Positions 34,111 through 43,194 of a stretch of 64,000 bases of DNA are shown in pieces. Within the stretch, counting starts at the first letter, position 1. Each line of letters opens with the position of its first letter. The notes under the pieces are model-generated. The model was not told the origin of the DNA, made no database searches, and worked only from the letters and a program-made list of their open reading frames with translations. The translations under genes were made by a program, and so were the position numbers. The stretch comes from CAXMNX01 sp964194845. Its GTDB lineage: Bacteria; Pseudomonadota; Alphaproteobacteria; Rhodobacterales; Rhodobacteraceae. The stretch covers positions 1 through 64,000 of the forward strand of contig CAXMNX010000025.1 of assembly GCA_964194845.1 (NCBI GenBank), in the 5' to 3' direction.

Positions 34111-35922
34111 ATGAGCGATACCCACACAGCAGATCAGGCGCGTCGAAGCGGTTGGCGCACGATCCGTAAGGTCGGGCCGTATCTATGGCCGGACGAATAT
34201 CCCTGGGTCAAACGCCGGGTCGTGCTGGCACTGGCCGTACTTTTTGTGGCGCGGCTGGTTAGTGTCGTAACGCCATTTTTTTACAAAGCTGCCGTCGACG
34301 CATTGTCCGGCGAGACGCTCGACCCCGCGTGGACACTGGGACTGGGTGCGGTGGGTTTGACAGTTGCCTACGGTGGGACGCGCCTGTTGTCAGTCGGGTT
34401 TCAGCAATTGCGCGATGCGATTTTCGCCGCTGTCGGTCAACGCGCCCTCAGGCAACTGGCGCTTGAGACATTTTCGCACATACACAACCTGTCGCTCAGG
34501 TATCACATCACGCGGAAAACCGGTGGCCTGAGCCGGATCATCGAGCGCGGCGTGAAAGGCGTCGATTTTCTTCTTCGCTTTATGTTGTTTTCAATTGGTC
34601 CACTTTTTCTGGAACTTTTGATGATCGGCATCGTTCTGGCCATCGTTTTTGACATGACTTACGTCGGCGTCATCGCGGCGACGATTGCAATCTACATCTG
34701 GTTCACCTTCACGGTCACCGAATGGCGGGTCAAAATTCGCAAAGAGATGAATGACCAGGATACCGACGCCAACCAAAAGGCGATCGACAGCATGCTGAAT
34801 TTTGAAACCGTGAAATATTTTAGCGCAGAATCGCGCGAGGCCGCGCGGTATGACGTGGCGATGGCTGGTTACGAAAGCGCGGCGCTGAAAACGTCTTATT
34901 CGCTGGCATTTCTGAACTTCGGCCAGTCGGTGCTGATCACGGCGGGGTTGGTCATCGTGATGATCATGGCGGCGATGGGCGTGGCCGAGGGCCGTTTGAC
35001 GGTCGGCGATTTTGTGTTGGTCAACGCCTACATGATCCAGATCACGATGCCGCTCAATTTCCTCGGGACTGTCTATCGCGAGATCAGGCAGAGCCTGGTG
35101 GATATGGGCGAGATGTTTGATCTGTTGGAGCAGCCGCAGGAAGTTGAAGACAGACCCGGTGCTCAGGCGTTGACGGTCAATGGCGGCGAAGTGATATTCG
35201 ACGATGTTGTGTTCGGATACGAGGCAGCACGGCCAATACTGAAAGGCGTGTCGCTTAATGTTCCGGCCGGCGAAACCGTGGCAATCGTCGGACCGTCGGG
35301 ATCGGGTAAATCCACAATCGGTCGCTTGCTGTTCCGGTTTTATGACGTGGCCGCCGGGGCGCTTCGCATTGATGGGCAGGATGTGCGCGAGGTCACGCAA
35401 GCCAGCCTGCATTCCGTGATCGGCGTTGTCCCGCAGGACACGGTGCTGTTCAACGATACGATCTACTACAATATTGCCTACGGACGCCCTGACGCAAGTC
35501 ATGGCGAGATCCTGGATGCCGCAAGAGCCGCGAAAATACATGACTTCATCGAAAAACTGCCGGATGGCTACGAGACCACGGTTGGCGAACGCGGGCTCAA
35601 ACTCTCGGGCGGTGAAAAACAGCGCGTCGGCATCGCACGCACGCTTCTCAAAAACCCACCCATTCTACTTCTCGACGAGGCGACAAGCGCGCTCGACACC
35701 GAGACCGAGGCGGAAATTCAGGCCGAACTGAAGGAAATGGGCGAGGGGCGCACGGTGATAACTATTGCGCACCGGCTGTCGACCATCGCGCATGCCGACC
35801 GCATTGTCGTGCTTGAAGACGGCAGAATCGTCGAAGAAGGCACGCACGAGGCACTGCTGGCCCGGCAAGGCCGCTATGCCTCGCTCTGGCACCGTCAGGC
35901 CGCCGAGGAAGAAGCGGCGTGA
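34111..35922 (+). CDS. Atm1-type ABC exporter (fused permease/ATPase)
   Basis: A 603-aa half-transporter with six membrane helices (about 30-310) and a C-terminal ATPase. The Walker A is GPSGSGKST (about 394-402), the signature LSGGEKQRVGIARTLL (about 500-515), and the Walker B ILLLDEATSALD. The membrane part starts with KVGPYLWPDEYPWVKRR, typical of the mitochondrial Atm1/ABCB7 and bacterial HMT group. These export glutathione or glutathione-bound sulfur, metals or Fe-S precursors; the exact cargo is not visible. GAGGG lies just before the ATG. It works as a homodimer in the inner membrane. Confidence 0.9.
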   Translation: MSDTHTADQARRSGWRTIRKVGPYLWPDEYPWVKRRVVLALAVLFVARLVSVVTPFFYKAAVDALSGETLDPAWTLGLGAVGLTVAYGGTRLLSVGFQQLRDAIFAAVGQRALRQLALETFSHIHNLSLRYHITRKTGGLSRIIERGVKGVDFLLRFMLFSIGPLFLELLMIGIVLAIVFDMTYVGVIAATIAIYIWFTFTVTEWRVKIRKEMNDQDTDANQKAIDSMLNFETVKYFSAESREAARYDVAMAGYESAALKTSYSLAFLNFGQSVLITAGLVIVMIMAAMGVAEGRLTVGDFVLVNAYMIQITMPLNFLGTVYREIRQSLVDMGEMFDLLEQPQEVEDRPGAQALTVNGGEVIFDDVVFGYEAARPILKGVSLNVPAGETVAIVGPSGSGKSTIGRLLFRFYDVAAGALRIDGQDVREVTQASLHSVIGVVPQDTVLFNDTIYYNIAYGRPDASHGEILDAARAAKIHDFIEKLPDGYETTVGERGLKLSGGEKQRVGIARTLLKNPPILLLDEATSALDTETEAEIQAELKEMGEGRTVITIAHRLSTIAHADRIVVLEDGRIVEEGTHEALLARQGRYASLWHRQAAEEEAA

Positions 35923-36063
35923 GAACCTCTTGCGATCGCTGAGATGGAGGTTGAGCCGGGAGACGATGATGACGTTTCGGCAAACGGGCGCGGGCGCTAG
36001 GCGGCAAGCCAACGCATAGGCGAGACATTTAGTCGTTACGAAGTGAACCGAACGGGGCGCGAC

Positions 36064-37338
36064 ATGAAAATTGCCATCCTATCGCAGCACTTTGACAAAC
36101 TCCCGAAAATTGGAGCGAGTTCGGTTGGGCAGTGCTCTCGCGAATTGGCAATGGCGCTGGCAATCGAAGACGACGTCGTTTTGATCGGCCGTGGCAAGGC
36201 CGCGTTTAGCCATACCCAAACAGACGTGGAAGGTGTGCCAGCCGTGTACCTGCCAAGGCGACTTCCCGACCTTGCTCTGGCTGGAGCGCTCAAATACAGC
36301 CGACCGATCCATCCGCTTTTCAATCGCGGTTATCCGATAGCAAATTCAACCGCGCGGTTTGTTGCGCCTTATTATGGCTACGACGCGGCTCGGCTTTTTG
36401 CTGAAATTCGCCCTGACCTGATCCTTGTTCAGCACAATGCCTCTCGCGTTCCGGGCATTAAGCGGCTTCTCCCAAATACGCCTGTCGTCGTGCTTCTCCA
36501 TGCGCCGGTCTTTATCCAGGAGCTGAACCAGCGATATCTCCGGGCGCTAGCGATGGCCGATGCCGTTGCTGGGGTCAGTAAATTTGTAGCTAGGTCGTCG
36601 GCCGAGCGAATTGGACGCGAGGTTAACGTAATCCGTAACGGCGTCTCGGCAGACATGTTTCACGACCCTCGAGATTATGTAACCAAACAGGCTGAACCGA
36701 GGATTCTCTTCTGTACCGCTGTGTCGCCCGAAAAAGGTGCTCACGTCTTGACCGCGGCCTTTGCGCGGGTCCACCGCGAATTTCCTAAAGCGCGACTTGA
36801 CATCATGGGCACAGTTGGCGCCCGCCCGTTTGCCAACGTCTTTCCGCAGGATGCTGGCGCTGAAACTTCCGCGATCAAACCTTATTTTCGCCCAGAGTAC
36901 GGGCGAATGGTTCTCGAGCCTCTGTCGGAATCGGCGAAAGCAAAAGTGACGATGCATGGTTGGCGCGGCGGTCAGAAATTCCGCGACTTGTTCGCTTCGT
37001 CGACTTTATTGGTCATGCCCTCGATTTGTGATGAGGCATTCGGATTACCTGTTGTGGAAGCCATGGCTGCAGGATTGCCGGTTATTGTGTCCGACAGCGG
37101 GGCGATGCCAGAAATCGTCAACTACGGGCGCGCGGGTGTAGTTGTTCCGAAAGGGGACCCCGAAGCCCTGGCGAATGCGATCCTTTCGATTCTGGTTTCA
37201 CATGATTTGGCGGCCCGACTTGGCCGCGCGGGCCAGGAAATGGTGAGAGCAAACTTCAGCTGGAACAATTCCGCCGCCGATTTTCGCCATTTGGCCGGAC
37301 AACTCAAACCATGCTCAAAACAATCTGAGGATGCATGA
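36064..37338 (+). CDS. Glycosyltransferase family 4 protein
   Basis: A 424-aa GT-B fold glycosyltransferase. The N-terminal half begins MKIAILSQHFDKLPKIGASS. The C-terminal donor-binding domain has the GT4 motif DEAFGLPVVEAMAAGLPVIV (about 320-339), in which Glu and Gly contact the nucleotide-sugar. The acceptor is unknown: a lipopolysaccharide, capsule or glycolipid step is possible. No other sugar-polymer gene is nearby. The ATG at 36064 fits the start of the domain; the frame opens at 36043 with codons that look non-coding. It ends 24 bp before the convergent RND permease stop. Confidence 0.9.
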   Translation: MKIAILSQHFDKLPKIGASSVGQCSRELAMALAIEDDVVLIGRGKAAFSHTQTDVEGVPAVYLPRRLPDLALAGALKYSRPIHPLFNRGYPIANSTARFVAPYYGYDAARLFAEIRPDLILVQHNASRVPGIKRLLPNTPVVVLLHAPVFIQELNQRYLRALAMADAVAGVSKFVARSSAERIGREVNVIRNGVSADMFHDPRDYVTKQAEPRILFCTAVSPEKGAHVLTAAFARVHREFPKARLDIMGTVGARPFANVFPQDAGAETSAIKPYFRPEYGRMVLEPLSESAKAKVTMHGWRGGQKFRDLFASSTLLVMPSICDEAFGLPVVEAMAAGLPVIVSDSGAMPEIVNYGRAGVVVPKGDPEALANAILSILVSHDLAARLGRAGQEMVRANFSWNNSAADFRHLAGQLKPCSKQSEDA

Positions 37339-37362
37339 CGCCGCCGTGCTTCTTGAAGGCCC

Positions 37363-40300
37363 TCATTCAGCCGCCCTCAGTTCTGGCTTGTCCGCCTTGC
37401 TCGGTGCCGATGGTTCATCGTCAACATCCCAGATAATCTCGGGGTTTTTCACTTTATTGGCCGATTTACCGAGCGCCAGATCACGGGCCGTTTTTGACGC
37501 GGTACCGTGACTGAGCGCACGAAGCGACGCATATGACCGATAGGCACCGGTCCAGAACCAGATGCGAAGCGCCAGCATCGACGGCGTAAATACAAGCGTC
37601 AATACCGTGGCAATCCCAAGACCAAAGACAACGGCGGTCGCCAGTTGCTTCCACCAAAGCGCGGTGGGGCTGTCGATTGAAAAACCGCCACCGATGAAAT
37701 CAAGGCTAAGCCCGAACATCATCGGGGCAAGACCGGCCATGGTCGTGATTGTTGTCAGAAGAACAGGGCGGATGCGGGCTTCGGCGGTGCGAACGATCGC
37801 CTCGACCTTTGGCATGTATTGGGAATATTCCTGATAGGTATCAATCAGAACAATGTTGTTGTTCACCACAATCCCCGCCAGCGCGACAATCCCGGTGCCA
37901 GTCATGATGATCGAAAACGGCTGCCCCATCACCAGCATCCCGATCAAAACGCCGGTCGTTGAAAGCACAACCGCCATAAGCACCAGCGCGGCGTTGTAGA
38001 ACGAATTAAACTGCGCGAGCAGGATAATGAACATCAGTCCAAGTGCGGCCGAAAATCCGACTTGCAAGAACGCCTGGCTTTCCTCCTGTTCTTCCTGATC
38101 TCCGGTCCATTCCCAATCCAGGCCCGCCGAAATTGGCCGCTCGGATTCCAGCCATTCAGTCAAAACCGCAATCCGTTCGTTCGCGGTGATCGACGTTCCA
38201 TCTTCGTTTTTCAAGCCCGGCGCGACATCTGCCTTGACGTCGAAAAACCGTTTCTGCCCGATCCGATTGATCTGCGCCAGTTGGGCCACCGGTTCGCGCG
38301 TGATGAAGTTCGAAAGCGGCACAAGGCCATCCTGAGTGCGAACTTTTAGGGTATCCAATGTCGACAGCACGCGGTCCTTTTCGGGAAGCCGCACCCGGAT
38401 CTCGATCTCTTCGTCGGAACTGTCGACACGCATCGTATCCAGCAGGATGCCACGGGTGACCAGTTGGACCATCCCGCCGACCGTCGCGACATCGGCACCA
38501 TAACGACCCGCTTTTTCGACATCGACGTTGATCTGCCAGTCAATCCCCGGAAGCGGCAGATTGTCTTCGATATCGATCAAACCGTCGGTTGCCTCAAATT
38601 TGGCGCGCGCAATATCAACTGCGGCGAGAAGCTCTTCCCAATTGTCACCGCGCAGTCGCAAATGTACCGGCTTGCCCGATGCAGGACCGCGGGCAAGGTT
38701 CAGGATCTCGACCTTGATGCCTGGTATCTGGTCAAGCCTGCCCTGAAGCGTCTCGATGACTATATCGCCGTCCAGTTTTTCAAGGTCGAAATCATTTTTG
38801 GCGGCGAAGGCGGGGCGATCCTCCCAAGGGATAAGTTCAATCTGAACCTGTCCAATAGTGTCGACTGGTCCTGCCGCGCCACCAGTGTTCGCGTTCAATC
38901 CGCCGGACCCGGCAAATGCAAAGGCGCTGTCGATGCCCTGTGTATCAAGGATGACATCTTCAACTTCCCTGACCAGCGCATCCTTTTCATCAAGCGACAG
39001 GTTGCCGCGTGCGCGCACGTAAACAATCGCCTGTTCGGGCTCGGATTCGACGAAAAACTCGACGCCGTTGTTGTTAGCGCCGAAGTAGAGGAACGTGGAC
39101 ATGACCAAGACAAATATCGTGCCGATGGAAATGATCGGCATGATCGGGTTACCGGCAATGGCTTCGATGAAGCGGCCAAATCGCGAGCGGCGATAACCGG
39201 ATGCGACCGGTTCCTCGTGCGAAGGTCGAATTTTGGAAGCAAGCCATCGACCAGCGTTCCCGACCCGTTGAAAAATGGCGAGGATGGCAAGGAATGCGCC
39301 GACAAACCCGCCAATCGCCGCGATCGCGGATACGACAAGCCCGACGATAATCGCGAAAACCAGGGCAGATTTGGGAATGAGCGAACCAGCGATATTGCCC
39401 ACATCAATACCGCCCGCAACCGATCCCAGCGCGGGCTGAAGCGCCGAGACACCATTGACGCCTGCAATTGCAAAAGCGGCACTGCCGACGATGATCGCGA
39501 TGTGCGTCACAACGCTGGATCGCGCAATGGCCTCGACCGATTTGCCAAGCATCCGCGCGAACCGGCCATAAGCCCCGCCCATGACCGGCAGGTAGATCAA
39601 CGCCACGACAAGCGAAGCGGAAAGTACGAAGATCAAAGTGATAGGCAACATGCCCATGAATTGGCCCGGAACACCCGGCCAGAATAGCATCGGCAAGAAT
39701 GCGCACAGCGTCGTGGCCGTTGATGACACGATCGGCCAGAACATCCGTTTAGCGGCCTCGGTGTAAGCCGCCATCGGGCCGGTGCCTTCGCTGATGCGTT
39801 TGTCGGCGTATTCGACCACAACAATCGCGCCGTCGACCAGCATACCGACGGCCAGAATCAGTCCGAACATCACAATGTTAGAAATGGGAATTCCCATGAC
39901 CGCGAGCAGCGCGAAACAAAGAAGGAATGACGTTGGAATTGCAAAGCCGACAAGCAAAGCCGACCGCACCCCCAGCGTCGCCAAAACCACGATCATCACC
40001 AGCGCAATCGCGGTCAGAACCGACCCTTCAAGCTGGCTGACCATCGAGCCAATGATGCGGGATTGGTCATTCGATGTTCCGACCGAGATTGCTTGCTGCA
40101 ATTCGGGTGGCCAGCTGTTTTGTTCGGCCTCGACCTCGGCTTTTACCAGCCCGGCCATGTCGAGAATGTTGAAGCCCTTGCGCTTCACGACCTGCAAGGC
40201 AACGGTTGTTTCACCGTTAAATCTGGCGGTTCCGGCGCGGTCTTCGAATGTCAGTCGGATGTCAGCGAGATCGCCAAGCGTGACGACGCGGTCGCCGGCA

Positions 40301-41037
40301 ACTTTGACCGGCAATTCGAATATGTCCTGTTGTTCGTCGAAGGACGACGGGATTTTTACCGCGAAAGAGCCGGATGCCGTTTCGATTTCGCCTGCGGCGA
40401 TCAGTTGATTGTTGTTAACGACAATGTTGATCAGTTCGCCAGCAGTGACATTGTAAGCCTCAAGCCTTAGCGGGTCGATGACCACCTCGACCATCTCGTC
40501 ACGATGGCCTGTCAACGCCGCTTCAAGCACCGGTTCCAGACTTTCAAGCCGGTCCTGCATGTCCTTGGCAACCCGAAGAAGCGTGCGTTCCGGCAGCGCG
40601 CCAGTCAGGTTGACGATAATGATCGGGAATTCAGAAAAGTTAATCTCGGCAATCGAATATTGCTCGGCACCGGACGGGAATGCGGCCTCGGCATTGTTCA
40701 TCTTGTCGCGAACGTCCGCCATAACCTGGGTCTTGTCCCAGCCAAACTCGAATTCAAGCGCAACCCCGGCATAACCTTCCGCCGCAGTTCCTTGCAGGGA
40801 TTGAAGACCGTCCAGATCGGCAAGCTCGGTCTCCATCGGCTTTACCAGCAGTTTTTCACTGTCTTCTGCCGAGATCCCAGGGAAGGGGACGGAGATGAAA
40901 ATTGCCGGGATTTCAATGTCCGGCTCACCTTCTTTCGGGAGCGACGCATAAGCTAATGCTCCCGCGGTGAGCGAGAGCAAGATAAAGGCAATGACCATGC
41001 GGGCACGGCCTGCAGCCCAATCGACCACGCCGATCAT
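37363..41037 (-). CDS. RND efflux permease, enlarged
   Basis: Inner membrane proton-driven pump of the AcrB/MdtB class, 1224 aa against about 1040 for AcrB. The RND core is clear in both halves (e.g. GMLVDGAIVVVEYADKR near residue 400, and LIGMLVMGQPFSIIMTGTGI with QEYSQYMPKVEAIV near 1070). The usual LVDDAIVVVEN reads LVDGAIVVVEY here, so one of the two paired aspartates is glycine. An extra segment at about 500-615 adds two or three hydrophobic stretches between the two halves. It overlaps the adaptor gene by 4 nt (ATGA). Substrates could be drugs, detergents or metals; unknown. Confidence 0.9.
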   Translation of the reverse strand: MIGVVDWAAGRARMVIAFILLSLTAGALAYASLPKEGEPDIEIPAIFISVPFPGISAEDSEKLLVKPMETELADLDGLQSLQGTAAEGYAGVALEFEFGWDKTQVMADVRDKMNNAEAAFPSGAEQYSIAEINFSEFPIIIVNLTGALPERTLLRVAKDMQDRLESLEPVLEAALTGHRDEMVEVVIDPLRLEAYNVTAGELINIVVNNNQLIAAGEIETASGSFAVKIPSSFDEQQDIFELPVKVAGDRVVTLGDLADIRLTFEDRAGTARFNGETTVALQVVKRKGFNILDMAGLVKAEVEAEQNSWPPELQQAISVGTSNDQSRIIGSMVSQLEGSVLTAIALVMIVVLATLGVRSALLVGFAIPTSFLLCFALLAVMGIPISNIVMFGLILAVGMLVDGAIVVVEYADKRISEGTGPMAAYTEAAKRMFWPIVSSTATTLCAFLPMLFWPGVPGQFMGMLPITLIFVLSASLVVALIYLPVMGGAYGRFARMLGKSVEAIARSSVVTHIAIIVGSAAFAIAGVNGVSALQPALGSVAGGIDVGNIAGSLIPKSALVFAIIVGLVVSAIAAIGGFVGAFLAILAIFQRVGNAGRWLASKIRPSHEEPVASGYRRSRFGRFIEAIAGNPIMPIISIGTIFVLVMSTFLYFGANNNGVEFFVESEPEQAIVYVRARGNLSLDEKDALVREVEDVILDTQGIDSAFAFAGSGGLNANTGGAAGPVDTIGQVQIELIPWEDRPAFAAKNDFDLEKLDGDIVIETLQGRLDQIPGIKVEILNLARGPASGKPVHLRLRGDNWEELLAAVDIARAKFEATDGLIDIEDNLPLPGIDWQINVDVEKAGRYGADVATVGGMVQLVTRGILLDTMRVDSSDEEIEIRVRLPEKDRVLSTLDTLKVRTQDGLVPLSNFITREPVAQLAQINRIGQKRFFDVKADVAPGLKNEDGTSITANERIAVLTEWLESERPISAGLDWEWTGDQEEQEESQAFLQVGFSAALGLMFIILLAQFNSFYNAALVLMAVVLSTTGVLIGMLVMGQPFSIIMTGTGIVALAGIVVNNNIVLIDTYQEYSQYMPKVEAIVRTAEARIRPVLLTTITTMAGLAPMMFGLSLDFIGGGFSIDSPTALWWKQLATAVVFGLGIATVLTLVFTPSMLALRIWFWTGAYRSYASLRALSHGTASKTARDLALGKSANKVKNPEIIWDVDDEPSAPSKADKPELRAAE

Positions 41038-42266
41038 TGTGTGACCTCGCGGTAGGTGACGGCCACCAGCACGCCGTCGGTCACGTATTCCTGACCGACA
41101 ACGATAACTTCGACCTGCGGTTGCAAGCCAACGACCCAGATGCCTTCAGTAGTGTCGCGAATGACACTGACGGGCGCGAAGGCCGCGGCGCTTTCCAGCA
41201 CAATTCGGACGCCCAATGTGCCTTCGTCATCCAGCGTCAACGCCGACTGCGGTATCAGATGCGCGGTGTCGCCGTCGGCGTGGATGGCAATCTCGGCGGT
41301 CTGTCCATCCCTGATCGAAAGATCGGCGTTGGGTACGTCAACATCGACCCGAAACGTGCGCGTGGCAGGATCGGCTGAACGGCTAAGAAACGTCACTGTG
41401 CCGAAGACCTCGCCCCCGGAAGACAAACGTGCCCCAGCCGCCGCACCGACCTCGACCCGATCCACCATTGTTTCGGGGACAAATCCCACCAGTTTGATCG
41501 GATCAAGCTGGATGATTGTCGCGCATAGCGAGCCCGGCTGTTGCAATGATCCAAGTTCGGCCGAGTCGATCTCCAACAGACCCGCAAATGGCGCGTGAAT
41601 TTCCAGTTTCCCCAATTCATTTTGGGCAGCCGCGACACCGGCTTCAGCGGACTGAACACCGGCCTTGGCACTTTCCACACCTGAATTTGCCGCCTGAACA
41701 CCGGCGCGCGCGGCCTCAACCGCCGCGGTGGTCTGAGCAACGCGCGTCTCGGATGCGAAGCCACCTTCGCTCAGCCGTAACGCTGCGCGGTCGTTAATTT
41801 CGGCCTCTGCCAGGCGCGCCTTCGCCTCGGCCAGCCGTGCCTCGGCCTCGGGATGGCGCGCCGCTGCTTCAAGAAGCCGCGCGTCCGCTTCGCGCAGGGC
41901 AATTTCGCGCGTTCCCGGGTCCAATTGGCAAAGAAGATCGCCTTCTTCGACAAACGCGCCTTTTCGCAGTGGGGTGGAAATTATATTCCCACTGGTTTCA
42001 GCGCGGACATCAACCTGACGCGCGGCTTCAGTCCGGCCTCTCAAAATCACCGCGCCGTCAATATTTTTCGCTTCGGAACGCATTGCAACTACGGGCACCG
42101 CGCGTGCGCCATTGTCAGCCTCGTCTGCAACCGCTTCTTTAGCGACGGCACTTGAGTTTTCAGCCGTATCTCCGACAGAATAGGACAGCAATTGCTCACG
42201 CTCGAAAACCAGCATGTAGAGCAGGGCGACAACAACGATGGCCGCTATGATCGGAAAAAGGCGCAT
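41034..42266 (-). CDS. RND efflux periplasmic adaptor subunit
   Basis: Membrane fusion protein that links the RND pump to an outer membrane channel, 410 aa. An N-terminal membrane anchor (about 4-20) is followed by a lipoyl-like domain (GNIISTPLRKGAFVEEGDLL, about 93-112). A long helical hairpin follows at about 130-225, made of Ala/Glu-rich heptads (AEARLAEAKARLAEAE and AANSGVESAKAGVQSAEAGV). The C-terminal barrel and membrane-proximal domains complete it. It is first in the operon. An AACTG/CAGTT operator-like palindrome lies 88 bp upstream. No outer membrane channel gene is adjacent. Confidence 0.92.
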   Translation of the reverse strand: MRLFPIIAAIVVVALLYMLVFEREQLLSYSVGDTAENSSAVAKEAVADEADNGARAVPVVAMRSEAKNIDGAVILRGRTEAARQVDVRAETSGNIISTPLRKGAFVEEGDLLCQLDPGTREIALREADARLLEAAARHPEAEARLAEAKARLAEAEINDRAALRLSEGGFASETRVAQTTAAVEAARAGVQAANSGVESAKAGVQSAEAGVAAAQNELGKLEIHAPFAGLLEIDSAELGSLQQPGSLCATIIQLDPIKLVGFVPETMVDRVEVGAAAGARLSSGGEVFGTVTFLSRSADPATRTFRVDVDVPNADLSIRDGQTAEIAIHADGDTAHLIPQSALTLDDEGTLGVRIVLESAAAFAPVSVIRDTTEGIWVVGLQPQVEVIVVGQEYVTDGVLVAVTYREVTQ

Positions 42267-42354
42267 GTAATTGCCTATTCATTCCCTTGTTTGTTGGCGC
42301 GCCCGCGGACATTAGGAAAGCCGACCGGTCGCGATAAAACAGCATAGCGTGCTA

Positions 42355-42366
42355 AACTGTTCAGTT
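42355..42366. promoter_or_regulatory. TetR-type palindrome upstream of RND operon
   Basis: AACTGTTCAGTT is a perfect 5-2-5 inverted repeat within a longer imperfect one (CTAA...TTAG arms, 42353-42375). It lies in the divergent region between the adaptor (start 42266) and the TPR gene (start 42500). TetR-type repressors of efflux pumps use similar sites. No TetR gene is in the window. Confidence 0.45.
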
Positions 42367-42499
42367 CAGATTAGTCATTTCTGCTTTTTATTGCAAGATT
42401 GCAAGGGGCGCGGGCCAAATCCGGCCTTTGCAATCCAGAATAGGCCGGGATATGAGACCGTAAAGTTTGATAATGCACGAAAAATAACGGAGAGCCGGT

Positions 42500-43159
42500 G
42501 TGTCCGATCAGGACTCTTTTATCAACGAAGTGACGGAAGAAGTTCGTCGCGACAAGCTTTTCAAGATGTTTCGCCGATACGGCTGGATCGGCATTCTTGC
42601 CGTTGTTCTGATCGTTGCCGGTGCGGCCTTAAACGAGTGGCGCAAAGCGCGGATCGCGACCGAGGCGCAATCTGCGGGCGACACCATCTTGGCAGCGCTT
42701 GAAAGCGAAGACGCTGCGGCGCGCGCCGAAGGGCTCGCGGCGCTTACTGCCGGTGACAACCGATCCAGAAATGCCGTCATGGATCTGCTGGCCGCGGACG
42801 CGGCCCTGGACAGCGGAAATCTGACCGATGCCGTTGCCAGACTTGAAGCTTTGGCGAACGACACTTCGGCACCAACGCCTTTTCGTGATCTGGCGACGAT
42901 CAAGGCCGTAATTGTCGGCGTCGGAACGATATCTGCGGAAGAGCGAATTGCGCGGCTGAACGCCCTGTCGCTTAGTGCAAGCGCATTTCGATTGGTTGCA
43001 ATGGAACAGATTGCATTGGCGGAACTGGAGTTGGGCGAAACCGGTGCCGCGATTGCGCGCCTACGTGAGATCATCAACGACGCCGCCGTCACTCAGGACT
43101 TGCGCCGCCGCGCGGCGCAGTTGATTGTGGCATTGGGTGGCGCGCCGGAAGCGGGATAG
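42500..43159 (+). CDS. YfgM-like tetratricopeptide membrane protein
   Basis: A 219-aa protein with a cytoplasmic start, one membrane helix (about 30-47, IGILAVVLIVAGAALNEW), and a periplasmic tetratricopeptide part. In the YfgM family it links periplasmic chaperones to the Sec translocon and outer membrane protein assembly. Start is GTG at 42500, the first codon after the GGAGAG site. Gene order yfgM-bamB-der is conserved in proteobacteria and found here, which supports the call. GenBank-type annotation may read only 'tetratricopeptide repeat protein'. Confidence 0.83.
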   Translation: MSDQDSFINEVTEEVRRDKLFKMFRRYGWIGILAVVLIVAGAALNEWRKARIATEAQSAGDTILAALESEDAAARAEGLAALTAGDNRSRNAVMDLLAADAALDSGNLTDAVARLEALANDTSAPTPFRDLATIKAVIVGVGTISAEERIARLNALSLSASAFRLVAMEQIALAELELGETGAAIARLREIINDAAVTQDLRRRAAQLIVALGGAPEAG

Positions 43160-43194
43160 GCGGCCAGGCACGTCGCAAGGCAGGGGGCAAAAGA

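Noticed and set aside
35923..36063. Small gene between the Atm1-type exporter and the glycosyltransferase
   Set aside because: Only an 18-codon frame with low complexity (Asp and Gly/Arg runs) and no continuation.
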